This document shows positions 8,719-16,146 of a DNA stretch of 54,100 nt, in pieces. Position 1 is the stretch's first letter. Each line of letters begins with the position of its first letter. The position numbers and the translations under genes were made by a program. The notes below the pieces were generated by a model. That model did not search any database and had not been told where the DNA came from. It worked only from the letters and a program-made list of their open reading frames with translations. Source of the DNA: DASQQQ01 sp036390995 (GTDB lineage: Bacteria > Actinomycetota > UBA4738 > HRBIN12); assembly GCA_036390995.1 (NCBI GenBank), contig DASWAT010000028.1:1-54100 (forward strand), in the 5' to 3' direction.

Positions 8719-8989
8719 GCCGGATCCTTCTCATGGGGCGCTGAAACCGCACGACGAGCCAGGACATGAACGCGAAGAACGCGGCAACCCACAACAGCAC
8801 CAACGCATCGCGGGTCCTGGGTGCCAGGTTCTCGAAGACGCGGGTCACCAGGCGATCGGGGAGAAGGACGAATCCTACATAGGCCACCACGAACACGACG
8901 AGTGCAAGGAGCAGGGCGATGAGCCAGTCCCGCGTTGGAGGAGCAGACCCTCCCGGGCGACCTTCACCGGAGCTCTCCCGACCTCTCAT
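8702..8989 (-). CDS. Small membrane protein with two predicted helices
   Basis: 95 aa from ATG 8989; a longer form would need an alternative start at 9055 and adds a residue run without obvious structure. The N-terminal ~20 residues are Gly/Ser/Arg-rich, followed by hydrophobic helices around 25-44 and 64-80 and a basic tail (RFQRPMRRIRRALRG) that should lie in the cytoplasm. I do not recognise the family. Its stop overlaps the start of the flavoprotein by 17 bases, so it is probably the first gene of the respiratory operon and might help anchor or assemble the complex. No good ribosome binding site is visible for ATG 8989, so the start is uncertain. Confidence 0.6.
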   Translation of the reverse strand: MRGRESSGEGRPGGSAPPTRDWLIALLLALVVFVVAYVGFVLLPDRLVTRVFENLAPRTRDALVLLWVAAFFAFMSWLVVRFQRPMRRIRRALRG

Positions 8990-9135
8990 CGACGATGGCG
9001 GACTATAGTCCTTGCCCGCGGCTTCCGCTACCGGATGGCCCACCCGACGACACAACCAGCGCCGAAGATCGCGCGAAGCCTGAGCCGAAGGACCCCTTTC
9101 ACGGCCGGCCTACCCCGATCCGTGCGCCACGCAGC

Positions 9136-10071
9136 TCAGCCGGCGACGGCGGGGCGTGAACGGAGCCGCCGGTAGCCCAGCCAGGCCGCCGCCACGATCA
9201 CGGCGATCGGCACGAGGTAACCGAGCCCCACCACGACCGAGTACAGGACGCCGAGGAACCCGTTCAGGGCCTTGTCCCACGCTTCGACGAGGCTCGGGCG
9301 CTCCGAGACGTTCGACTCGACGTGGATCGGGGCCCCGGGCTCACGCAGTGACAACTGGATCGTGGCCAGGGAGGTCTGGTTGTCGAGAACGCGGAGCTGT
9401 CCCTTGATCTGCTCGATCCGGAACTGCACGTCCTGGAGCTCGCGCTGCACCCGTAGGGTCGCCTCCACCGACGTGGCCCGGCGCATCAGCCTGAGAAGCA
9501 CCGCCTCCTGGGTCTCCCAGGTGGTGAGGCGAGCCTTCAGGTCCACGTACTGGGACGTGACATCCTGTCCCGACATCGACTGCGCCTTCACCGTACCCAG
9601 CCGGTCGAGGTCGGTCATGGCCTGATCGAAGCTCGCAGCGGGCACCCGGATCATCAGGGAACCGCTCCGCACCTTCGTCCCCGACGTGGAGGACGACTCG
9701 ACATAGCCCCCGTAGGTCGCGGCCACGATCCTGGCCGCGTCGAAGGCCGCTTCGAACCCGTCCTTCTTCACCTCCACGTCGATCCGCGCCGTCTTCACGA
9801 TGGCCGGACCGATCGCGGGGAGCTCGCCGACGCCCGTGAGCGACCCGGATCCGCTCGACACCGCACCGGTCACCGAGGAGTCGGCGACCTCGGCCGGCCC
9901 CGGCACGGCCAACCCTTTCTCCGTCACGGGGCTCCCCGATGCCCCTGCGCCCCCGCCACCCACGCTGTCGCTCCTCGCCCGCCCGAGCGGGCCTCCGCCG
10001 GAGGTCGCCAGGTACCCGATCACCCCCGCAACGGCCAGGAACCCGATGACCGAGACGATCGCCTTGCGCAT
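9136..10071 (-). CDS. DUF4349 domain protein, membrane-anchored
   Basis: 311 aa, ATG preceded by AAGGGAGG. An N-terminal helix (MRKAIVSVIGFLAVAGVIGYLA) is a signal anchor, followed by a Gly/Ser/Pro linker to about residue 85. The DUF4349 domain (about 90-250) starts 'IVKTARIDVEVKKDGFEAAFDAARIVAATYGG'. It includes SGSLMIRVPAASFDQAM and a predicted coiled coil (VEATLRVQRELQDVQFRIEQIKGQLRVLDNQ, ~196-227). A second transmembrane helix lies near 280-300, with a basic tail. The domain is widespread in Actinomycetota and Firmicutes; its function is not established. The gene stands alone on the minus strand. Confidence 0.85.
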   Translation of the reverse strand: MRKAIVSVIGFLAVAGVIGYLATSGGGPLGRARSDSVGGGGAGASGSPVTEKGLAVPGPAEVADSSVTGAVSSGSGSLTGVGELPAIGPAIVKTARIDVEVKKDGFEAAFDAARIVAATYGGYVESSSTSGTKVRSGSLMIRVPAASFDQAMTDLDRLGTVKAQSMSGQDVTSQYVDLKARLTTWETQEAVLLRLMRRATSVEATLRVQRELQDVQFRIEQIKGQLRVLDNQTSLATIQLSLREPGAPIHVESNVSERPSLVEAWDKALNGFLGVLYSVVVGLGYLVPIAVIVAAAWLGYRRLRSRPAVAG

Positions 10072-10134
10072 CGTGGGCCTCCCTTGTCGCCGGTCGCCGG
10101 CCGTTGGACGGAAGGCGTTCGGAAGGGGTTCCCG

Positions 10135-11010
10135 TCAGCTCGCCAGACGGGCCACGCCCGAGGGGCTGCCGCGCAGCGCCGCGGGCCCGGCCGACACTAG
10201 CCCGTCCGCGCGGAGCGTCGCGACCGCCGCCACGATGCGCTCGAGCGGGAACCCGGATGCTCGCGCGAGTTCGTGCAGCGTGCTCCGGGACCGGCTGCGC
10301 AGGATCCGCACGACGGCCCCGCGCACCTGGCGCGCCGAGCCCTCGAAAGGCGGCTGCCGCCTCCTCTGAGGCTTCGGGACGGCGACGGCCGAGATGAAGC
10401 GGCAGGTCTGCGAGATGGGACAGTCCTGGCACCGAGGTCGTGGACGGCAGATCTCCCGCCCCAGGTCCATCAGAGCCTGGGTCCAGGCGCCGGGTTCGTC
10501 GGGTGCGATCCAGCGCTGGGCGGCGTCGGCGATCCGACCGGCGGTCAAGGCATGCGCCTCCGAGCCGAAGAAGAACCTTGTGACGATCCGGCGGACGTTC
10601 GTGTCGACGGCGGCGACCGGCAGGCCGAACGCGAGGGACGACACGGCGGCCGCCGTGTACGGGCCGACGCCGGGAAGCCGGCGCAGATCACTGGGCTCGG
10701 CCGGGAAGCGGCCCCCGAACTCACGCACCACGGCGCGAGCAGCCTCGGAGAGGGCCACCGCCCGGCGGTTGTAGCCGAGGTCGCCCCATGCTGCCACCAC
10801 GTCGCGCCGCGGAGCTGCAGCGAGGGACCGCAGGGATGGGAACTTCCGGAGGAACGCCCGATAGGCGGCCACGACGCGCGGCGCCTGTGTCTGTTGGAGC
10901 ATGATCTCCGACACCCAGATCCGATACGGATCGCGGATCTTGCGCCACGGGTAGGCGTCACGGCGCGGTTCGTACCAGCGCAGCAGGGCCCGCCGGGACC
11001 TCCGGACCAA
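10135..11010 (-). CDS. mutY: A/G-specific adenine DNA glycosylase MutY, actinobacterial short form
   Basis: About 291 aa. It removes adenine mispaired with 8-oxoguanine. Visible motifs: WR-IRDPYRIWVSEIMLQQTQ with the catalytic Glu (~residue 37), helix-hairpin-helix LPGVGPYTAAAV, catalytic Asp in AVDTNVRRIV, and the four-cysteine iron-sulfur loop CRPRPRCQDCPISQTC. The C-terminal NUDIX-like 8-oxoG recognition domain of E. coli MutY is absent. A ~70-residue stretch resembling a winged helix (RGAVVRILRSRSRSTLHELARASGF) stands there, as in mycobacterial MutY. The start is uncertain: TTG at 11010 is the only canonical codon near the expected N-terminus, and the frame stays open to the previous gene's end. 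Confidence 0.92.
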   Translation of the reverse strand: MVRRSRRALLRWYEPRRDAYPWRKIRDPYRIWVSEIMLQQTQAPRVVAAYRAFLRKFPSLRSLAAAPRRDVVAAWGDLGYNRRAVALSEAARAVVREFGGRFPAEPSDLRRLPGVGPYTAAAVSSLAFGLPVAAVDTNVRRIVTRFFFGSEAHALTAGRIADAAQRWIAPDEPGAWTQALMDLGREICRPRPRCQDCPISQTCRFISAVAVPKPQRRRQPPFEGSARQVRGAVVRILRSRSRSTLHELARASGFPLERIVAAVATLRADGLVSAGPAALRGSPSGVARLAS

Positions 11011-11048
11011 CAGTGCGTCGACGACGCCCTCCGGGGAGAGCCTCGCGC

Positions 11049-11237
11049 TCAGAAGCCCGCCTTGCCCTTCTCGGGAAGCTCCTCGGCCGCCTCCTTCAGC
11101 GCCGCCCAGATCTCCCGGAAGACATCGGCTGCGAACTTCGGCGGCTGGCTGTTCTCGCCTCCTAGGGATCCGCGGACAGCGGAGGTCGTGATATCGATGG
11201 CCTTCTCGAACAACGCCCAGTCGATCTCGCGCGCCAT
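11049..11237 (-). CDS. Small conserved-looking acidic protein (62 aa)
   Basis: ATG preceded by a strong AAGGAGGGA ribosome site 8 bases upstream, which argues for real translation. The product is predicted helical and soluble: AREIDWALFEKAIDITTSAV, then a Gly/Asn-rich turn, then PKFAADVFREIWAALKEAAEEL. No cysteine pairs, signal peptide or membrane segment. I do not recognise the family. It lies 38 bases upstream of mutY and 58 bases downstream of the acyl-CoA dehydrogenase stop, all on the minus strand, so the three could be cotranscribed. No function can be assigned. Confidence 0.65.
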   Translation of the reverse strand: MAREIDWALFEKAIDITTSAVRGSLGGENSQPPKFAADVFREIWAALKEAAEELPEKGKAGF

Positions 11238-11295
11238 GGTCGGACTCCCTCCTTCGGGGTTCGTGGGCCTCGAACGATCGACAGGCTACACGCGA

Positions 11296-12468
11296 CTACT
11301 CGTAGGCGCGGAGGCCGGTGAGGGCCTCGCCCACGATCAGGGTGTGGATCTCGTTCGTGCCCTCGTAGGTCGAGACGGATTCGAGGTTGTTCATGTGTCG
11401 GATCACCGGGTACTCGAGCGTGATCCCGCTCGCGCCGAGGATCCCCCGGGCCTGGCGAGCGATCTGCAGCGCCTCACGCACGTTGTTGAGCTTGCCCATC
11501 GATACATGCTCGGGCAGCAGGCGCCCTTCGTCCTTCATGCGACCGAGATGGAGGGCGAGAAGCAGCCCCTTCGAGAGTTCGAGCGCCATGTTCGCCAGCT
11601 TCTCCTGGGTGAGCTGGAAGGCTGCGATCGGCTTGCCCCACTGCACGCGGGACTTCGCGTACCCCAGGGCCGTCTCGAAGCACGTCCGGGCGGCCCCCAT
11701 CGCACCCCACACGATGCCGAACCGCGCCTCGGTGAGGCACGACAACGGGCCCTTCATCCCCACGACTCCCGGGAGGACGGCGTCCTCGGGCACTCGAACC
11801 TCGTCGAGGATCAGCTCCGAGGTCACCGACGCGCGGAGCGAGAGCTTTCGGTGGATGTCCCTCGTAGAGAAGCCGGGGGACTCGGTGGGGACCAAGAACC
11901 CCCGGATCCCTTCCTCCGTCCGAGCCCACACCATCGCGAGGTCGGCGATCCCCCCGTTCGTGATCCACATCTTCGTGCCTGACAGGACCCAGTCCCCTCC
12001 GTCGCGGCGGGCGGCGGTCCGCATACGGGCGGGATCGCTCCCGGCGTCGGCTTCGGTGAGGCCGAAGCACCCGATCACCTCGCCGCGGGCCATCGGCGGC
12101 AACCATCGTTCCTTCTGCTCGTCGCTGCCGAATCGCCAGATGGGGAACATGCAGAGCGAGCCCTGGACGGACACGAAGCTGCGGAAACCGCTGTCCCCCG
12201 CCTCGAGCTCCAGGCACGCCAGGCCGTAGTCGACCGCGCTCGCTCCCGCGCATTCGTACCCGGTCAGATGCATGCCGAGGAGGCCCAGGTCGGCCAGCCC
12301 TTTGGCCACCTCACGAGGGAACTCTCCGGCCTCGAACCAGCCCTCGATGCCGGGGAGGATCTGATCCCCGACGTACTCACGGACGGCGTCCCGGATGGCC
12401 CGCTCCTCCTCGCTCAGGAGGTGGTCGAGGTCCAGGTAATCGAGCGGGTGGACGTCGGATCGAGCCAT
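11296..12468 (-). CDS. gcdH: Acyl-CoA dehydrogenase, glutaryl-CoA dehydrogenase type
   Basis: 390 aa from ATG 12468. All acyl-CoA dehydrogenase signatures are present: N-terminal helical domain (LSEEERAIRDAVREYV), FAD/substrate motif CFGLTEADAGSDP, SGTKMWITNG, and the C-terminal helical domain. The stretch 'NNLESVSTYEGTNEIHTLIVGEALTG' places the catalytic Glu in STYEGT, as in glutaryl-CoA dehydrogenases. Those enzymes oxidise and decarboxylate glutaryl-CoA to crotonyl-CoA, passing electrons to ETF. Other acyl-CoA substrates cannot be excluded. No lysine or tryptophan degradation genes are adjacent. The next gene upstream is divergent. Confidence 0.88.
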   Translation of the reverse strand: MARSDVHPLDYLDLDHLLSEEERAIRDAVREYVGDQILPGIEGWFEAGEFPREVAKGLADLGLLGMHLTGYECAGASAVDYGLACLELEAGDSGFRSFVSVQGSLCMFPIWRFGSDEQKERWLPPMARGEVIGCFGLTEADAGSDPARMRTAARRDGGDWVLSGTKMWITNGGIADLAMVWARTEEGIRGFLVPTESPGFSTRDIHRKLSLRASVTSELILDEVRVPEDAVLPGVVGMKGPLSCLTEARFGIVWGAMGAARTCFETALGYAKSRVQWGKPIAAFQLTQEKLANMALELSKGLLLALHLGRMKDEGRLLPEHVSMGKLNNVREALQIARQARGILGASGITLEYPVIRHMNNLESVSTYEGTNEIHTLIVGEALTGLRAYE

Positions 12469-12539
12469 GACGGGTCTAGCGTATGCCGCCAGGCATCGCG
12501 ATGGGTTCACCAGGCCATCTCTCCCGCTGGCCGCCCCGA

Positions 12540-12569
12540 TGTCGAACCCGGCCGTCCCCGTTCGTCGAT
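12540..12569 (+). promoter_or_regulatory. Probable ECF42-type sigma promoter upstream of the DGPF/sigma pair
   Basis: TGTCGA at 12540-12545, a 17-base spacer, then CGTCGAT at 12563-12569. From memory, ECF42 sigma factors of Streptomyces recognise a TGTCGA -35 element and a CGA-containing -10 element ahead of their DGPF genes, and this site matches both. It lies 45 bases before the DGPF start codon, in the divergent gap with the acyl-CoA dehydrogenase. The cognate sigma gene is two genes downstream, so autoregulation is likely. Confidence 0.65.
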
Positions 12570-12613
12570 AGAGTGGCGCGGCCGAGGGAGCCGTCGAGCG
12601 GAAGGGAGATGTG

Positions 12614-12967
12614 ATGCAGTACCTGTTGCTGATCTACGCCGACGAGTCGAGCCGGGGCCAGACCTCACCCGAAGAGCCGGCCACCGAGATGACGGCCTGG
12701 AACGACTACACGGCCTGGCTCCAGCAGAAGGGGTGGTACGTCGGAGGGGAGGCGCTGGAGCCGACATCCGCGGCCACGACGGTCCGGGAGCGCGACGGCA
12801 AGACGCTTACGACGGACGGGCCCTTCGCGGAGACGAAGGAGCAGCTCGGCGGCTACTACCTCGTGCGGTGCGACAACCTGGACGAGGCGGTCGAAGCAGC
12901 CTCGAAGATCCCCAGTGTGGGACAGGGATCGGTCGAGGTCCGGCCGATCATGGAGTTCCCGGAGTAA
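12614..12967 (+). CDS. DGPF/YCII-domain protein, partner of ECF42 sigma factor
   Basis: 117 aa from ATG 12614, which has GAAGGGA 7-13 bases upstream; an adjacent GTG codon at 12611 is less likely. The fold is the small alpha/beta YCII domain: MQYLLLIYADE strand, a helical middle, then the signature TTDGPFAETKEQLGGYYLVRC and a terminal EVRPIMEF strand. DGPF proteins are the standard neighbours of ECF42 sigma factors and belong to their regulon; their biochemical role is unclear. The gene sits 45 bases after the proposed ECF42 promoter and directly precedes the sigma gene. Confidence 0.9.
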   Translation: MQYLLLIYADESSRGQTSPEEPATEMTAWNDYTAWLQQKGWYVGGEALEPTSAATTVRERDGKTLTTDGPFAETKEQLGGYYLVRCDNLDEAVEAASKIPSVGQGSVEVRPIMEFPE

Positions 12968-12982
12968 CCATCGTAGGAACCG

Positions 12983-14220
12983 ATGCAGGTGGGATCGTCG
13001 ACCGCCTGTTCCGCCGGGAACAGGGACGGGCGGTCGCGACCCTCATCCGCGTGCTCGGCGACTTCGACCTGGCCGAGGAGGCGGTCCAGGACGCCTTCGT
13101 CACCGCGCTCGAGCAGTGGGCGAGCCGGGGGGTCCCCGACAACCCGGGCGCTTGGATCACGACCACCGCCCGCAACCGCGCCATCGACCGGCTCCGCCGC
13201 GAGCGGCGCCTGCGGGAGAAGACCCAGACGCTAAGGCAGCTCGCGGAGCTCGAGGCGCTCGGCCGAGACATCGACATGGACGCCATACCCGACGACCGGC
13301 TTCGACTGATCTTCACGTGCTGCCACCCCGCACTCGCGATGGACGCCCGGGTGGCTCTGACGCTGCGGACGCTGGGGGGCCTGACCACGACCGAGATCGC
13401 CCGGGCGTTCCTGGTGGCCGAGGCCACGATGGCGCAGCGTCTCGTTCGCGCCAAGCGCAAGATCCGCGCCGCCGCCATCCCCTACCGGGTGCCGCCCCGC
13501 GAGCTGCTGCCGGAACGCCTGCCGGCCGTGCTCGCGGTCCTCTACCTGATCTTCAACGAGGGCTACGCCTCGACGAGCGGATCGCTCGTCCGCATCGAGC
13601 TCTGCGACGAGGCCATCCGCCTGGGACGGTTGACGCGCGAGCTCATGCCCGGGGAGGCCGAGGTCGCCGGCCTGGTGGCACTCATGCTCCTGCAGCACTC
13701 ACGGTACGAGGCTCGGACGGATCCTGCGGGCGACCTCGTGCTGTTGGAGGACCAGGACCGGGCCCGATGGGACCACGCCATGATCGACGAAGGCCTGGCG
13801 ATGCTCGACGGGGCGCTGGCGCTTCGCGGCCCCGGTCCTTACCAGGTCCAGGCCGCCATCGCCGCGCTTCACGCGCGTGCTCCCCGTCCCGAGGACACCG
13901 ACTGGCCGCAGATCGCCGCGCTGTATACCCGACTGTCGGCGATGGCGCCCTCGGCGGTGGTGGACCTCAACCGTGCCGTCGCCGTGGCGATGGCCGACGG
14001 TCCGCTCCGCGGGCTCGACCTCCTCGCCCCGCTCGAACGGGAACTGGGGGACTACCACCTGTTCCACTCGGCCCGGGCGGACTTCCTGCGCCGGCTGGGC
14101 CGGGGCGGCGAGGCGGCCGATGCCTATCGTCGAGCGCTGGAACTCTCGTCGAACCCGTCGGAACGGTCCTTCTTGGAGCGACGGTTGCGCGAGGTCACAG
14201 GTCCCTCACCAGGTACGTGA
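12983..14220 (+). CDS. ECF42-family RNA polymerase sigma factor with C-terminal TPR-like extension, probable frameshift at its start
   Basis: About 412 aa. Region 2 (RAVATLIRVLGDFDLAEEAVQDAF, ITTTARNRAIDRLRRERR), region 4 (LTTTEIARAFLVAEATMAQRLVRAKRKI) and the ECF42 linker (RLRLIFTCCHPAL) are clear. A ~200-residue C-terminal helical extension follows, with tetratricopeptide-like repeats (NEGYAST, LNRAVAVAMADG, FHSARADFLRRLGR). The region-2 frame has no ATG, GTG or TTG between 12870 and 13050. An ATG at 12983 with AGGA upstream lies in the wrong frame, and one extra G in the GGG run at 12991-12993 would join it perfectly (M-Q-V-G-I-V-D-R-L-F). A GTG at 12868 inside the DGPF gene would add 30+ junk residues. 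The 3' end overlaps the convergent GNAT gene by 26 bases. Confidence 0.88.
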
Positions 14221-14641
14221 GCACGGCGGCGACCGGGATCGGTCCGTCGGCGCCGTCGAGGCGGGCGCCGTTGATGAACGGGCCGTGCGCGAACCGGTAG
14301 CCGAGCGTCTCGTACAGAGCGCGCGCAGGCGCAGCAGCGTCGTCGGTGCCGACGGCCAGGCCGATCCGGCCCAACGCCGCATCGCGACCGGCTGTTTCCA
14401 GTGCCGCCATGATCTTCCGAGCCACCCCCCTGCGCCGATAGGCCTTCGAGACGAAGACGTCGCGGACCTCCGCGCAGTGCTCGCGCGCCGCCGAGACCGA
14501 GTACTCCCCGTGGTTTGGGAACAGCACCATCCCGCGCCCGGCCGGCGTGTCCCCGATCCACGCGACGGCCTGCACCATCTCCCCGCGCTCTTGCGCCGGG
14601 AGCCGGCGCCCGTACTCGGCGCGACTCCACACGGGAAGCAT
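14195..14641 (-). CDS. GNAT family N-acetyltransferase
   Basis: At least 148 aa from ATG 14641. The GNAT core is visible: strand and helix 'AEVRDVFVSKAYRRRGVARKIMAAL' with the acetyl-CoA pyrophosphate loop R-R-R-G-V-A, then 'RIGLAVGTDDAAAPARALYETLGYRF'. The substrate is unknown. The frame stays open upstream and encodes a typical GNAT first strand (VGIRRLDTGAIDALNR) before ATG 14641, but contains no ATG/GTG/TTG there. The true start may be non-canonical, or a base is missing. It lies 49 bases after the trpB-like gene on the same strand and overlaps the sigma factor's end by 26 bases. Confidence 0.8.
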   Translation of the reverse strand: MLPVWSRAEYGRRLPAQERGEMVQAVAWIGDTPAGRGMVLFPNHGEYSVSAAREHCAEVRDVFVSKAYRRRGVARKIMAALETAGRDAALGRIGLAVGTDDAAAPARALYETLGYRFAHGPFINGARLDGADGPIPVAAVLTYLVRDL

Positions 14642-14690
14642 GCGGTTCAGCGCGTCGATCGCGCCGGTATCGAGGCGGCGGATCCCGACG

Positions 14691-16070
14691 TCAGCCGATC
14701 TGCACCTCCGGCAGGCTCGCGAGGGCGGCCTCCTCGTCGGCGGGGTCGAACTCGACCTCCGGCAGCCGGCCGTTCAGGTAGTCGTCGTACGCTTGCATGT
14801 CGAAGTGGCCGTGGCCGGAGAGCCCGAGCAGGATCACCCGCTCCTCCCCCGCCTCGCGGGCCGCGACCGCCTCGTTCACCGCGCCGCGGATCGCGTGGGC
14901 GGACTCGGGTGCCGGTACGATCCCCTGGGTCTGCGCGAAGAGCACGGCCGCCTCGAACACCTCGTTCTGCGTGAAGGCCACCGCCTCCATGTACCCGTCC
15001 CGCACGAGCAGCGAGAGCGATGGCGAGTCGCCGTGGTACCGCAATCCGCCCGCGTGCACCGGCGCGGGGACGAAGTCATGTCCCAGCGTGTACATCGGCA
15101 GCAGCGGCGTCATCCCGGCGGTGTCGCCGAAGTCGTAGGCGAATCGCCCCTTCGTGAGGGTGGGGCACGCGGCCGGCTCGGTTGCCAGGAACCGCATGTC
15201 TGGGGTCTCCCCCCGAAGCTTGCCGCCCATGAACGGATACGCGAGCCCACCGTAGTTCGAGCCTCCTCCGACGCACCCCACCACGATGTCGGGCTGCTCG
15301 CCGGCCAGCTCCATCTGCTTCTGCGCCTCGAGCCCGACCACGCTCTGGTGCAACAGGACGTGGTTCAGGCAGGAGCCGATCGAGTAGTTCGTGTCGGGGT
15401 TCGTCGCCGCGACCTCGATGGCCTCGCTGATCGCGATGCCGAGGGATCCGGTGGAGTCCGGGTGCCCCTCGAGGATCGCCTTCCCGGCTTCGGTGGTGGT
15501 GGACGGCGATGGCCGGACCTCGGCGCCGAACATCTCCATGAAGATCCGCCGGTACGGCTTCTGCTCGAACGAGGCCCTCACCATGAACACCAGGCACTCG
15601 AGGTCGAAGAACCGGCACGCCATCGAGAGCGACGAGCCCCACTGCCCTGCCCCGGTTTCCGTGGACATCCGCCGGATCCCGGCCTCCTTGTTGTAGTAGG
15701 CCTGGGCCACGGCCGTGTTCGGCTTGTGCGACCCGGCAGGCGACGCGCCCTCGTACTTGAAGTAGATCCGGGCCGGCGTCTCGAGCGCCCGTTCGAGCCG
15801 AACCGCCCGGTGTAGCGGCGTCGGCCTCCACAGCCCGTAGACGTCGAGCACGGGGCCGGGCACGTCGATCCAGGGGTCGGTGGACACCTCCTGCATGATC
15901 AGCGCCTCGGGGAAGATCGGGGCGAGCAGCTCTGGCGTCACCGGCTCCTTCGTCCCCGGGTGCAGCGGAGGCAGGAGGTGGATGCCGGCTGCGGCCATGT
16001 CGGGCAGGACGTTGTACCAGGCCGCTGGGACCTCCTCGGGTGATAGGTCGAACCTCGTGCGCTCGGTCAT
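14691..16070 (-). CDS. trpB: TrpB2-type tryptophan synthase beta chain (PLP-dependent)
   Basis: 459 aa, ATG with AGGAGG six bases upstream. The protein is longer than TrpB1 (~400 aa) and carries the TrpB2 N-terminal block (AAWYNVLPDM, PPLHPGT). Other motifs: RPTPLHRAVRLE, the PLP lysine in SPAGSHKPNTA, ETGAGQWGSSL, the phosphate-binding GGGSNYGG, and SGHGHFD. Known role of the family: condensation of indole with serine to tryptophan, with TrpB2 often acting without a stable TrpA. No other trp genes are nearby, so an indole-salvage or serine/threonine dehydratase-like role is also possible. Confidence 0.9.
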   Translation of the reverse strand: MTERTRFDLSPEEVPAAWYNVLPDMAAAGIHLLPPLHPGTKEPVTPELLAPIFPEALIMQEVSTDPWIDVPGPVLDVYGLWRPTPLHRAVRLERALETPARIYFKYEGASPAGSHKPNTAVAQAYYNKEAGIRRMSTETGAGQWGSSLSMACRFFDLECLVFMVRASFEQKPYRRIFMEMFGAEVRPSPSTTTEAGKAILEGHPDSTGSLGIAISEAIEVAATNPDTNYSIGSCLNHVLLHQSVVGLEAQKQMELAGEQPDIVVGCVGGGSNYGGLAYPFMGGKLRGETPDMRFLATEPAACPTLTKGRFAYDFGDTAGMTPLLPMYTLGHDFVPAPVHAGGLRYHGDSPSLSLLVRDGYMEAVAFTQNEVFEAAVLFAQTQGIVPAPESAHAIRGAVNEAVAAREAGEERVILLGLSGHGHFDMQAYDDYLNGRLPEVEFDPADEEAALASLPEVQIG

Positions 16071-16146
16071 CGGCGTCCTCCTCGTCGGGGAAGCGTGGGC
16101 GCCGAGCGTACCGGAGGTGGTGGCGGGCCGCTACCCGGTGGCGGGG

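Noticed and set aside
12268..12960. Sigma factor frame extended far upstream.
   Set aside because: The extra part is a shadow of the divergent acyl-CoA dehydrogenase and DGPF genes; the real start is near 12983.
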